DNA from: an uncultured Eubacteriales bacterium | GTDB taxonomy: Bacteria; Bacillota; Clostridia; Christensenellales; Aristaeellaceae | Length of the DNA stretch: 64,000 bases | Assembly: GCA_902761755.1 (NCBI GenBank) | Contig: CACWLP010000001.1 | Span: 96,690-160,689, forward strand | Reading direction: 5' to 3' | Part shown: positions 16,153 through 24,724 of the stretch, piece by piece | Position numbering within the stretch: the stretch's first letter is position 1 | How the letters are laid out: the number at the start of each line of letters is the position of its first letter | Notes under the pieces: generated by a model | Seen by the model: only the letters and a program-made list of their open reading frames with translations | Databases searched by the model: none | What the model was told of the DNA's origin: nothing | Program-made: the position numbers and the translations under genes

Positions 16153-17022
16153 ATGGACCGGCGATTCTATTTCTATGCAAATCCTTACCAGCCCCAAAGC
16201 GTGGACGCCGCCCGGGCGCTGCTGCGCGGGCTGACCGCCCGGGGCGCGCGTGTTTTTTCGGATCCGTGGCTGGCCGATCTGGGCATCGGCGAAAAGTGCG
16301 CGCCTGAAAGCATCCCGGAGGGAACGGAGGCCATGGCGGTTTTCGGCGGGGACGGCACGCTGCTGCGCGCCGCGCAGTACGCCGTCCGGCGGGGTCTGCC
16401 CATGCTGGGGGTGCACACCGGCACGGTGGGGTTCCTGATGCCCGGCAGTCCCGGGGATGCGGAGCGCCTGGCCGGGCTGCTGACGGAAAGCCGCTATGCC
16501 GTGATGGAATGTCCCCTGCTGCAGATCCGCTATGAAGGGGGCGAATACCTGGCCCTGAACGACCTGGCCTTCACCCGGGGGGAGCATCCGGGGGTCATGG
16601 AGATCCGGGTGACGGCGGACGGGGAAGAAATTTTCACCGCCCACGGGGACGGCGTGGTGGTATCCACCCCCCTGGGGTGCACCGGCTACGGCCTGAGCGC
16701 CGGCGGGCCCATCGTGCGGCCCGACGCGCCCTGCCTGATGATCACGCCGCTGTGCGCCCGGGAGCTGCTGCTGCGGCCCGTGATCCTGCCCCTCAGCGCC
16801 CGGATCGTTCTTCTGGCCCACGGCCAGGCCCGACGGCGGCTGCAGTTGGCCGTGGACGGGCAGACGCTTCTGCCGGTGACGGACGAAGCCCGGGTGGAAA
16901 TCACCCTGTCGGACGTGCGGGCAAAGCTGATCCAGCCCCGGGAGCACCGCTTTTTCGACACCCTGCGCCGGAAGCAGGTGGATTGGAATTTCATCGAAAA
17001 CAGACAAGAAAAACAGGAGTGA
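16153..17022 (+). CDS. nadK: NAD kinase
   Basis: NAD kinase phosphorylates NAD+ at the adenosine ribose 2'-hydroxyl to make NADP+ in the cytoplasm. The 289-residue protein has the diagnostic VFGGDGTLLRA (about residues 63-73), LALNDLAF with the Asn-Asp pair, and the second conserved block HGDGVVVSTPLGCTGYGLSA. GVHTGTVGFL is the family GxNxGxLGFL loop. The ATG is preceded by CGGAGG. It is the first gene of the conserved nadK-argR-recN block and is separated from argR by 5 bases. Confidence 0.95.
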   Translation: MDRRFYFYANPYQPQSVDAARALLRGLTARGARVFSDPWLADLGIGEKCAPESIPEGTEAMAVFGGDGTLLRAAQYAVRRGLPMLGVHTGTVGFLMPGSPGDAERLAGLLTESRYAVMECPLLQIRYEGGEYLALNDLAFTRGEHPGVMEIRVTADGEEIFTAHGDGVVVSTPLGCTGYGLSAGGPIVRPDAPCLMITPLCARELLLRPVILPLSARIVLLAHGQARRRLQLAVDGQTLLPVTDEARVEITLSDVRAKLIQPREHRFFDTLRRKQVDWNFIENRQEKQE

Positions 17023-17027
17023 GCACC

Positions 17028-17474
17028 ATGAAGAACGCGCGGCAGGCCGCCATTCTGAGCATCATCGAGCAGAACGACGTGGAAACCCAGGAGGATCTGG
17101 CCAAGAAACTCAAGGACATGGGCATCGTGGTCACCCAGGCCACCGTATCCCGGGACATCAAGGAGCTGCGGCTGCTGAAGGTCCTTTCCGCCAGCGGCGG
17201 CTATAAGTACGCCACCGCCGACAAGGCGGAGCACGGGCTGAGCGAAAGGTTCGTGCGCATGTTCAAGGATTCGGTCCTGTCCATCAGCTTTGCCGGGAAC
17301 ATCATCGTCATCAAAACCCTTTCCGGCAGCGCCAACGTGGCCGCCGAGGCCATCGATTCCATGCGCCTGCCCGAGATCCTGGGCACCATGGCGGGGGACA
17401 ACACCATCCTGGCCATCGTCCACAGCGAGGCGGAGGCCGCCCGCACCGTGGCGTCCTTCCAGGATATGCTGTAA
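17028..17474 (+). CDS. argR: Arginine repressor ArgR/AhrC
   Basis: A hexameric arginine-responsive DNA-binding regulator of 148 residues, the normal length. The N-terminal winged helix has the recognition region VVTQATVSRDIKELRLLKV, with the family-defining TQATVSRDI. The C-terminal oligomerisation and arginine-binding domain ends with GTMAGDNTILAIV, carrying the GD pair that contacts arginine. The start is the ATG at 17028 behind AGGAG; the longer upstream frame runs through nadK. No arginine biosynthesis gene is in the window, so its targets lie elsewhere. Confidence 0.95.
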   Translation: MKNARQAAILSIIEQNDVETQEDLAKKLKDMGIVVTQATVSRDIKELRLLKVLSASGGYKYATADKAEHGLSERFVRMFKDSVLSISFAGNIIVIKTLSGSANVAAEAIDSMRLPEILGTMAGDNTILAIVHSEAEAARTVASFQDML

Positions 17475-17501
17475 CCAGACCGCCGATCGCGAGGCAATCA
17501 A

Positions 17502-19157
17502 ATGCTGTTATCCTTATCGATCCGCAATATCGCGCTGATGGACAGGATGCAGGTGGAGTTTTCCTCCGGCCTGCACGTGCTCACCGGCGAAACCGGCGCG
17601 GGCAAATCCATCCTGGTGGACGCGGTGGCCCTGCTGCTGGGGGGCCGCGCCCAGAAGGAGCTGATCCGCACGGGCGAGGAAAAAGCCCGGGTGGAGGGCG
17701 TGTTCGACGTGACGGACTGCCCCGCCGTGCAGGCGCTTTTGAAGGAACAGGAGCTGGACGAGGGGACGGAGCTGATCCTCTCCCGGGAGATTACCGTTTC
17801 CGGGCGCTCCGCCTGCCGGGTGAACGGCGCGCTGCTGCCCCTTTCCCAGTATCAGCAGTTCACCGCCCTGCTCATGGACATCCACGGCCAGCACACCCAC
17901 CAGGCCCTGATGGATGAAAAGCACCATCTGGCTTATCTGGATGCCTCCGGCGACGAAGGCCACCGGGCGCTGCTTGCCCGGGTGCGGCAGGATTTTGAAG
18001 CCTGGCACGAGGCCCGGCGGGCGCTGGAGGCGCTGCAGAAGCAAAGCGAACAGGCCGGGGAACGGATGGAGCTATTGCGCATCCGGCAGAAGGAGCTGAA
18101 AAACGCCCGTCTGACGGCGGGCGAGGAAGAGGAGCTGCAAAGGGAGCGGGATCGGTTCCGCCACGCGGAAAAGATCGAATCCGGCCTGCGGGAAGCCTAC
18201 GGCGCGGTCTATGACGGCGCGTCCCCCGCCGCCGACGCCCTGCGCACGGCGGCCAGCGCCCTCAAGCCCATCGAAGGGCTGGACGACCGGTACGCCGCCC
18301 TGCGAAAGCGCCTGGAAGCGCTGTATTACGAGGCGGAGGACGCGGGCCTCACCCTGCGGGATCTGCTCTCCTCCCTGGATACGGACCCCGACCGCATGGA
18401 AGCCGTGGAAGCCCGGCTGGACCTGATCCGCCGCCTGAGCCGCAAGTACGGCGGCGCCTCCACCGGGGAGATGATCGAAAAGCTACGGGCCATCGAGGAA
18501 GAGTTGGCGGGGTTTGAAAGCCTGGACGCCGATCTGGACGACGCGGCGAAAAAAGAACAGCGCCTTTCCCGGCAGTATCAGCAGTCCGCCGGGCAGCTGA
18601 CGCAGGCCCGGGAAGCCCTGGCCCGGAAGTTTGAAAAGGACATGGAAACCCAGCTCAGCGATCTGAACATGGCCGGCACCCGGTTCCGGGTGTTCCTGCC
18701 CGCCTGCCCTCCCGGGCCCCTGGGCAGCGAAACCGCCGCCTTCCAGATTGCCCCCAACCGGGGCGAGGACATGCAGCCCCTGAGCAAGATCGCTTCCGGC
18801 GGCGAGCTGAGCCGCCTGATGCTGGCCATCAAAACCGTGGCCGCGCGGCGGGACGGCGTGCCCAGCATGATCTTCGACGAGATCGACACCGGCATTTCCG
18901 GCCGGGCCGCCCAGGTGGTGGGCGAAAAAATGGCCGCCATCGCCAAGGAGCGCCAGGTGCTCTGCGTCACCCATCTGCAGCAGATCGCCGCCCTGGCGGA
19001 TCATCATTACCTGGTGGAAAAGTACTTTGAGGACGGCCGCACCCACACCCGCCTGACGCCCCTCGCCGGGGAAGCGCGGGTCAGCGAGATCGCCCGGATG
19101 CTGGGCGGCGACGAGGACAGCGCCAAAAAGCACGCCCGGGAAATGATCCGGAAATGA
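17502..19157 (+). CDS. recN: DNA repair protein RecN
   Basis: An SMC-like ATPase of double-strand break repair, 551 residues, the usual length. The N-terminal head has Walker A GETGAGKS (about residues 29-36) and the Q-loop region MDIHGQHTHQAL. A coiled-coil arm spans about residues 150-370 with a central hinge-like break. The C-terminal head has the signature KIASGGELSRLMLAIK, Walker B SMIFDEIDTGISG and a D-loop, then VTHLQQIAALADHH. The start is an ATG 27 bases after argR with only a weak ribosome site (GCGAGG). No LexA-type site is visible near it. Confidence 0.96.
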   Translation: MLLSLSIRNIALMDRMQVEFSSGLHVLTGETGAGKSILVDAVALLLGGRAQKELIRTGEEKARVEGVFDVTDCPAVQALLKEQELDEGTELILSREITVSGRSACRVNGALLPLSQYQQFTALLMDIHGQHTHQALMDEKHHLAYLDASGDEGHRALLARVRQDFEAWHEARRALEALQKQSEQAGERMELLRIRQKELKNARLTAGEEEELQRERDRFRHAEKIESGLREAYGAVYDGASPAADALRTAASALKPIEGLDDRYAALRKRLEALYYEAEDAGLTLRDLLSSLDTDPDRMEAVEARLDLIRRLSRKYGGASTGEMIEKLRAIEEELAGFESLDADLDDAAKKEQRLSRQYQQSAGQLTQAREALARKFEKDMETQLSDLNMAGTRFRVFLPACPPGPLGSETAAFQIAPNRGEDMQPLSKIASGGELSRLMLAIKTVAARRDGVPSMIFDEIDTGISGRAAQVVGEKMAAIAKERQVLCVTHLQQIAALADHHYLVEKYFEDGRTHTRLTPLAGEARVSEIARMLGGDEDSAKKHAREMIRK

Positions 19158-19166
19158 ATGGACGAA

Positions 19167-19210
19167 AAAGAGGATGTTGCGTAAAGCCAATCTGCAACAT
19201 CCTCTTTGTT
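19167..19210 (+). terminator. Terminator after recN
   Basis: AAAGAGGATGTTGC (19167-19180) pairs with GCAACATCCTCTTT (19194-19207), a 14-bp perfect stem. Confidence 0.8.
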
Positions 19211-19503
19211 TACAGGGAAATTGGTTTTCATAAAAGAATGAGCAACAGTGAATACCGGGAAATCGAAGAACCCCGGGGTGGTTTGGAGGGGCCAAAAGCC
19301 CCTCCAAGTGTAATCCGCAGCAGCGACCTGTGCGCTGCGAGGAGCATTTTTGCTAAAGCAGAGCATGCCCTGCGAGAGCAAAAATGCTTTCCTTGCGCCT
19401 TTTCCGCCCGGGAGTCCCGCAGGGACGAGAGGAAAAGGCATTTTATGTCGATCAAATGGAGGATCCATTTGATCGAAGGGGCTGTGCAACAGCCCCTTTT
19501 TGA
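19211..19503. repeat. Intergenic array of strong hairpins, no gene
   Basis: Several inverted repeats follow each other: TTGGAGGGGC/GCCCCTCCAA (19283-19307), GCATTTTTGCT/AGCAAAAATGC (about 19343-19388), the 13-bp perfect palindrome TCGATCAAATGGA/TCCATTTGATCGA (19448-19476), and AAGGGGCTG/CAGCCCCTT with a T-run (19476-19503), which is a terminator in the plus direction. Short reading frames here have no ribosome site and look spurious. The region is probably a mosaic of dispersed repeats. Confidence 0.6.
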
Positions 19504-19559
19504 TGCGTCCGTTAGAAGGCTGCCCCCGTCCGGCAGTCCGGAGCCGGGCGCGTAAGTCC

Positions 19560-20828
19560 TTACAGGGTCACGGTAAAGGCCGTGCCCTTGCCTTCCTCGC
19601 TGATCACGCCGATCCTGCCCTTGTGGATGTCCACGATGCTCCGGGCGATGGCCAGGCCCAGGCCGTTGCCCTCCACGGCCCGGCTGTGGGCGGAATCCAC
19701 GCGGTAGAACCGATCGAAGATCTTTTCCCGGGCTTCCCTGGGGATGGCGGGGCCGGTATTGTGCACGGTGAGGACGCGCTTTTCCCCCCGGGCCTCCAGC
19801 GTCACGGTGATCTTTCCTCCGGCGTCCGAATATTTCTCCGCGTTGCTCAGCAGGATCACCGCCAGCTGCTTGATCATCTCCTCGTTCCCGGTATAGGCGA
19901 TGCCTTCCGGGATGCGCAGCTCCATGGTTTTCCCCGCTTCGAACACGGCGCTTTCAAAGGGCAGCGCCACTTCCTCCACCGCGCGGCCCAGATCAAACTT
20001 CGCCTTGGGCACGTTTCCGCCCTTTTCCATCCGGGCCAAAGTCAGCAGATGCTGGATCAGCTGATCGGTGCGCTTCACCTCGGACTGGATGTAGGAAAGC
20101 GCCTTGCTCTCCCCCGCTTCGGCGGCCAGGGCTTCGGCGTTGGCGGAGATCACCGCCAGGGGGGTTTTCAGCTCGTGGCTGGCGTCCCAGACGAACTGCT
20201 TCTGCTTCTCCATGGCTTCGTCCACGGGGCGCACCGCCCGGCGGATCAGCAGCACGGCGCCCAGGAAGAGCACCGCGTCCTCCGCCAGCGCCACCAGCAC
20301 CGTGGTGCGCAGCACCTGCCGGGCATTCCGGATCTCCATGCGGGCGTCCACCGCGATCAGCCGCTTTTCCCCGTCGATCTCCGTCACCCGGTAAAACTGC
20401 GTGTCCACCCGGCCGCTGTCCGTGCCCCGGGCCTTCACCTCCGCCGCCAGGGCAGCAATCTCCTCATCGGTATACAGGTCCGCCCGGTCGCTCTGCCAGG
20501 AGATCACCTCTCCGTTTTCATCCAGCTTCACCGTATAGTAATTGGAAAGCCCCGCGGCGTTCATTTGCTCGCCGCCGAAAAAGCGGCGCTGGCTCTCCCG
20601 TCCGGCGGCGCCGCGCTTTTCCCCGGCGGACAGCTCCCGGCTTTCCTTTTCCGGGGTGCGCACCGGGCGCTGCCCCCCGTTTTCCGCCAACATCTGCAGC
20701 GTTTCCCGGGCTTGGGCCTCCACGCTGTTCATATTCCGGATGTTGATCACCGCCACCAGCCCCGCGGAGGCCAGGATCAGCCCGCAGAGCACCACCAGGA
20801 TCAGCCGGATTTTCAACGTCCTGATCAT
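19560..20828 (-). CDS. Sensor histidine kinase
   Basis: The membrane kinase of the pair with the response regulator at 20825. The 422 residues include TM1 (about 8-28), an extracytoplasmic domain rich in Arg and Glu (about 30-170) and TM2 (about 175-196), leading almost directly into HisKA. The phosphorylated His 218 lies in WDASHELKTPLAV. The ATPase has the N-box ILLSNAEKYSD (Asn 329), then FDRFYRVD and GNGLGLAIARSIVDIHKG. No clear HAMP domain is seen. It starts at an ATG overlapping the regulator's stop by 4 bases, with a GGAGGAAG ribosome site. The ligand is unknown. Confidence 0.92.
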   Translation of the reverse strand: MIRTLKIRLILVVLCGLILASAGLVAVINIRNMNSVEAQARETLQMLAENGGQRPVRTPEKESRELSAGEKRGAAGRESQRRFFGGEQMNAAGLSNYYTVKLDENGEVISWQSDRADLYTDEEIAALAAEVKARGTDSGRVDTQFYRVTEIDGEKRLIAVDARMEIRNARQVLRTTVLVALAEDAVLFLGAVLLIRRAVRPVDEAMEKQKQFVWDASHELKTPLAVISANAEALAAEAGESKALSYIQSEVKRTDQLIQHLLTLARMEKGGNVPKAKFDLGRAVEEVALPFESAVFEAGKTMELRIPEGIAYTGNEEMIKQLAVILLSNAEKYSDAGGKITVTLEARGEKRVLTVHNTGPAIPREAREKIFDRFYRVDSAHSRAVEGNGLGLAIARSIVDIHKGRIGVISEEGKGTAFTVTL

Positions 20829-21505
20829 ACTTCTTCCTCCAGGGAATAGCCGACGCCCCGGGTGGCCCGGATCTTCACCCGGGAGCCCACGAAGGCCAGC
20901 TTCTTGCGCAGAAAGGACAGGTATACCTCCAGGTTGCCGTACTCCGCCTCGCTGTCATAGCCCCACACCCGGTCAAACAGCGTTTCCCGGGGCAGGATCT
21001 GGCGGGGATTGCGCAGCAGCAGCTCCATCAGCTGATATTCTTTGCCCCCCAGCTTCACGCTCTGGCCGGTGGCGGAGCAGGAGAGCTTCGCCTCCCGGGC
21101 GTTCAGCTCCACGTCCCCGAAAGAGAGCGCCATCACGGGCTTTTCTTCCTTCCGGCGGGTGATGGCCCGCAGGCAGGCGATCAGCTCCGCCATCTGGAAG
21201 GGCTTGGGCAGGTAATAATCCGCGCCGGTTTCCAGGCCCTTGACCCGGTCCTCCAGCCCGGCGCGGGCGGTGAGCATGCACACCGGGGTGCGCACGCCCT
21301 GTTCCCGCATTTTCTTCAGCACCTGAAACCCGTCCATTTCCGGCAGCATTACGTCCAGCACCACGGCGTCGTAATTCTCCGTCAGGGCATAGTCCAGCCC
21401 GTCGGTGCCGGTATACACCGGGTCCACCGAAAAGTTTTCTTTTTTCAGCACCTGGCAGATCGCGGAGGAGATGCCTTTTTCATCCTCCACCAACAATACG
21501 CGCAC
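20825..21505 (-). CDS. OmpR/PhoB-family response regulator
   Basis: The 226-residue regulator has a receiver domain (residues 1-120) with the acidic pair in VEDEKG, the phosphoacceptor Asp 51 in YDAVVLDVMLPEMDG and the conserved Lys in YLPKPF. A C-terminal winged helix follows, with LGGKEYQLMELLLRNPRQIL and RATRGVGYSLEE. It starts with GTG; GGCGGG lies upstream. It is 24 bases after the PHP phosphatase gene and overlaps the kinase gene, so the two-component system is part of a four-gene operon and may respond to cell-envelope state. Confidence 0.93.
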   Translation of the reverse strand: MRVLLVEDEKGISSAICQVLKKENFSVDPVYTGTDGLDYALTENYDAVVLDVMLPEMDGFQVLKKMREQGVRTPVCMLTARAGLEDRVKGLETGADYYLPKPFQMAELIACLRAITRRKEEKPVMALSFGDVELNAREAKLSCSATGQSVKLGGKEYQLMELLLRNPRQILPRETLFDRVWGYDSEAEYGNLEVYLSFLRKKLAFVGSRVKIRATRGVGYSLEEEV

Positions 21506-21529
21506 GGCATTTCCCGCCTTTCGAGGGTG

Positions 21530-22249
21530 TTATTCTTCCTGATTCAGCAGCAGCCGCCGGGCGTTCCCGCAGGTCAGGGCGCGGGCGATTCCCTCGCCCA
21601 GATCCTGGCACAGCCGCTCATAGGCCCGCTGCATGCGGTTCTTCCGCCCCGGCAGATCGTGGGAATCGGAGGACACAAAGTCGATCAGCCCTTCCCGAAG
21701 CAGCCGTCGGTTCCACCTCTCCTGGAAAAAGCCGTGCTTGTGCACCACGGTGGAATTGTTCATCTGGCACAGGGCGTTGCATTCCCGGCGCATTTTTTCC
21801 AGCTGCGCCATCTTTTTGATCTGCATATATCGTTCCACGTGGGCCAGGATGGGCACATACCCCGTGGACGCCACCTGGCTGACGGCGTCGAGAATGGATT
21901 TGTACTGCTCGTCCGGCGAGAACTCCAGCATCACGTACTGGCTGCCCGCCATGGTGGGGATGCGGCCCTCCTGCAGCAGCCGGGGGGTGTGGGCGGTATA
22001 GAGGATCTCGGCGCCGGTGTACAGCTTAAGATCGATCTTTTCCTTTTCCAGCCACGCCCGGATCTCCTCCAGGCGCTTCTGGTAATCCTCATACGGGAAG
22101 GGCTCCTGCCCGGGGGTGATATGGGGGGTGGTGATGATGGTGTCCACGTTGTTTTCCACCGCGTCCCGGATCATTTTTTCCGTCCCCTCGAAGGATTTCG
22201 CCCCGTCGTCGATCCCGTAAACCAAATGATGGTGCATATCAATAAACAC
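21530..22249 (-). CDS. CpsB/YwqE-like metal-dependent protein tyrosine phosphatase (PHP fold)
   Basis: The 239-residue PHP-fold protein has the metal-binding pattern of CpsB/CapC phosphatases: FIDMHHHLVYGIDDGAKS at the start, TTPHITPG, GAEILYT, PILAHVERY and a final VSSDSHDLPGR. In Gram-positives these Mn-dependent enzymes dephosphorylate the autophosphorylating tyrosine kinase that controls capsule polymerisation. The start is the GTG at 22249 behind AAAGGGG; twelve upstream codons are dropped. No capsule genes or BY-kinase are nearby, so the substrate here is open. It shares an operon with a two-component system. Confidence 0.85.
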   Translation of the reverse strand: MFIDMHHHLVYGIDDGAKSFEGTEKMIRDAVENNVDTIITTPHITPGQEPFPYEDYQKRLEEIRAWLEKEKIDLKLYTGAEILYTAHTPRLLQEGRIPTMAGSQYVMLEFSPDEQYKSILDAVSQVASTGYVPILAHVERYMQIKKMAQLEKMRRECNALCQMNNSTVVHKHGFFQERWNRRLLREGLIDFVSSDSHDLPGRKNRMQRAYERLCQDLGEGIARALTCGNARRLLLNQEE

Positions 22250-22288
22250 GGTTTTTCCCCTTTCTGTGCGCGCCGGGCGGCGCATGCG

Positions 22289-23518
22289 TCACCAGGCCCG
22301 CAGTTCCAATCCGGCTTTTTCGTTCATGGCGATCCGCTCCGTCATGGACGGCAGGGTGTAGAGCACCCCGGGCTCATCCTGCAGGGTAAAGGCCAGGAAC
22401 AGCCCCTCCGGCCAGTCCGCCGTACAGGCGCGCAGCGCTTCCCGGTCCCGCTGGAAAAACAGCACCGCCCCCCGGTAAGCCGCCTCCACGATCTCCTCCT
22501 GGCTGCAGCCCACGGACACGGTCATCGCCAGGTCCCCGAAGCCGCCCGTGCGGGCGTCCGTCAGCGGATGGCGCAGCCGCACCGCGGCCCCGTCCTGCAC
22601 GGCATAATAGCCGTAGCGTTTCCCCTCGGGATGAAACGCCGTCCACTGGCAATACGCGCTGGGCGAGGGCAGCGTGATTTCCCCGCACTCCGCCGCGGTA
22701 TCCCCCGCGGCGTACCAGATGCCGTAAGCCGCGGTTCCTTCCGCCTCCAGCATCACGGAGAGCCCGGAATCGGTGTACAGATACCCCTCCGTCCATCCGG
22801 TGCTCACCAGGTCACGGGCGATGATGCGCAGCATGTACGCGTCCCGCAGGAGGTTGAGATCCAGGATGGGCGCGTCCGTTTCCAGGTCCGAAAGGGTCCT
22901 CGCCGCGTCGGGTGCCACCGTCAGGCAGGCCGTGCGGTCTTCCGCGTTCAATGCCAGGGAAAAGCTGGCCGGATCGTTGACCAGGGCGGTCAAACGCGCC
23001 AGGCGCCCGGCTTCGTTTTCATTCATCACGGGATCGAAGGGCTGGGGCTCGTCCAGATACCTTAGATCCTGCCATTCCCGGTGCAGCGGCCCGGCGAACA
23101 GGCTGTAGCCCTCCCCGCGGGCGGTTTTTTCCAGGGCGTCCTCCAGGATCCGGTACAGATCCGGGTCCAGGGTGCCGCTTTCCCCCGGATGGCTGTTCAG
23201 CCAGGCCAGGTTCACGATCCCCGGCGTTTCCGTGTCCGCGCTGGTCAGCCGCCAGGCCCGCAGCGCCGCTTGGGAATACATATTCTGAACTTCTTTGATC
23301 TTCATGCGGATCTCGCCGCTGCTGCCCTCCGCATAATACTTGAGGTGCAGCCCGCTTCCGTAGATCTCCACCTTTGCCTGATCGGTGAACTCCACGTCCT
23401 GATAGCCGCTTTCCCGGTGCCCAAGGCCCAGTATGCCCGCGGTGAACGCGCCCACGGCCACCACCACCGCCAGAATAAACAGAATCAGACGGACCACCGT
23501 CTTGCGTTTTTTCGTCAA
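22289..23518 (-). CDS. Membrane-anchored ApbE-like protein, probable pseudoenzyme
   Basis: The protein is 409 residues from the TTG at 23518, which has GGAAGGAAAG upstream; longer versions run into the terminator at 23580. A membrane anchor lies near residues 6-29. The body follows the order of ApbE (FAD:protein FMN transferase): LNSHPGESGTLDPDLYRILE, FDPVMNENEAGRLARL, LDLNLLRDAYMLRIIARDL (family: DLGGIAKGYAVDR-A), and finally RYGYYAVQDGAAVRLRHPLT with DARTGG (family: H-IDPRTG). The FAD- and metal-binding residues of the active enzyme are mostly missing: no GGIAKG, and no Asp-Ala-x-x-Thr near the end. It may sense or scaffold rather than catalyse. It is the first gene of the operon with the PHP phosphatase and the two-component system. 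Confidence 0.55.
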   Translation of the reverse strand: MTKKRKTVVRLILFILAVVVAVGAFTAGILGLGHRESGYQDVEFTDQAKVEIYGSGLHLKYYAEGSSGEIRMKIKEVQNMYSQAALRAWRLTSADTETPGIVNLAWLNSHPGESGTLDPDLYRILEDALEKTARGEGYSLFAGPLHREWQDLRYLDEPQPFDPVMNENEAGRLARLTALVNDPASFSLALNAEDRTACLTVAPDAARTLSDLETDAPILDLNLLRDAYMLRIIARDLVSTGWTEGYLYTDSGLSVMLEAEGTAAYGIWYAAGDTAAECGEITLPSPSAYCQWTAFHPEGKRYGYYAVQDGAAVRLRHPLTDARTGGFGDLAMTVSVGCSQEEIVEAAYRGAVLFFQRDREALRACTADWPEGLFLAFTLQDEPGVLYTLPSMTERIAMNEKAGLELRAW

Positions 23519-23579
23519 AAGCGATCTTTCCTTCCCTGGAAAGCGCCGGCACAGGCACCGGGCGCTTCCCTGATTGCAG

Positions 23580-23611
23580 AAAAACTGCCGCATCCGTAAA
23601 GCATGCGGCAG
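23580..23611 (-). terminator. Terminator of the opp operon
   Basis: On the minus strand CTGCCGCAT and ATGCGGCAG (23603-23611 and 23585-23593) form a perfect 9-bp stem followed by TTTTT (23580-23584). Confidence 0.8.
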
Positions 23612-23623
23612 TCCAGGCGGCGT

Positions 23624-24724
23624 TTACTCGCCGAAACGGATCTTTTTGTATTCCGCGATTTCCTCGGAATCGCCGAACACCATGTGCCCGTTGCCGATAT
23701 CCACCAGCTGCGGCTGCTCGCCGTCCGCCGCGTATTCCCGGGGCTCGTAAACGAACAGCTTCTTTTTCTTCTCCAGGATGGGATCCGGGATGGGAATGGC
23801 GGACATCAGGGACTTGGTGTAGGGATGCAGCGGATACTGGAACAGCTCCTCCGTCTCAGCCACTTCCATGATGCGGCCCTTGTAAATGACCACGATACGG
23901 TCGCTGATGAAGCGGACGATGGACAGATCGTGGGCGATGAACAGGTAGGTCAATCCCCGCTCCCGCTGGAATTTCTTGAGCAGGTTCAGCACCTGGGCGC
24001 GGATGGACACGTCCAGGGCGGAAATGGGCTCGTCCGCCACGATGAGCTCGGGCTCCATGACGATGGACCGGGCCAGGCCCACGCGCTGGCGCTGGCCGCC
24101 GGAAAACTCGTGGGGATAGCGGGTCAGATGCTCGGGCAGCAGGCCCACGTCGTTGATGGCTTTTTCCACCTTGGCCATGCGTTCCTTTTCGCTGTTGAAC
24201 AGGTGGAAATTATACAGGCCCTCGGATACGATGTATTCGATGGTGGCGCGCTCGTTCAGGGACGCCGCGGGATCCTGGAACACCATCTGGATCTTGCGGA
24301 TCACTTCCCGGTCCAGCCAGCGGGGCAGCTTGCCGGAGATCTGCTTGCCCTTGAAGTAAATGGCGCCCTTGCTGCAGGGGTTGATGCGCACGATGGCGCG
24401 GCCGATGGTGGTCTTGCCGGAGCCGGATTCGCCTACCAGGGACAGCGTTTCGCCCTTGTAGATATCAAAGCTCACGTCGCTGACGGCCTTGAAGCTGTTC
24501 TTGCCCTGCTTGAACACCACGTCCAGATTCTGCACGGACAGAAGCACCTGCTTGCCGCCCGCCGCTTCCGCGGCGCGGACCTTTTCTTCGTATTCCTTTT
24601 CTTCCTTGGCGACCCGGGCCTGCATGCGCTTGTTCATGTAGATCCGGATGAAGATCACGATGGGAATGCTGATCACAGCGCCGATCAAAATGCCCCAAAG
24701 AATGGCCTGTCCCATAAAGCTCAT
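23624..24724 (-). CDS. oppF: Oligopeptide ABC transporter ATP-binding protein, OppF type, with N-terminal membrane helix
   Basis: One of the two ATPases of a peptide importer, 366 residues. The ABC core begins near residue 58: Walker [11 protein letters not shown]-loop [15 protein letters not shown], signature [13 protein letters not shown], Walker [13 protein letters not shown] and the His switch FIAHDLSIV. The C-terminal [12 protein letters not shown] is typical of OppF/DppF. Unlike usual OppF, residues about 5-30 form a hydrophobic helix ([19 protein letters not shown]) followed by a charged, coiled-coil-like linker. It overlaps oppD by 4 bases, with GAGGGGG as ribosome site, so the helix is part of the translated protein. 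Confidence 0.9.
   Translation of the reverse strand: MSFMGQAILWGILIGAVISIPIVIFIRIYMNKRMQARVAKEEKEYEEKVRAAEAAGGKQVLLSVQNLDVVFKQGKNSFKAVSDVSFDIYKGETLSLVGESGSGKTTIGRAIVRINPCSKGAIYFKGKQISGKLPRWLDREVIRKIQMVFQDPAASLNERATIEYIVSEGLYNFHLFNSEKERMAKVEKAINDVGLLPEHLTRYPHEFSGGQRQRVGLARSIVMEPELIVADEPISALDVSIRAQVLNLLKKFQRERGLTYLFIAHDLSIVRFISDRIVVIYKGRIMEVAETEELFQYPLHPYTKSLMSAIPIPDPILEKKKKLFVYEPREYAADGEQPQLVDIGNGHMVFGDSEEIAEYKKIRFGE

Noticed and set aside
19154-19555. Small open frames in the recN downstream gap
   Set aside because: They read through palindromes on both strands, lack ribosome sites and have no recognisable domain.
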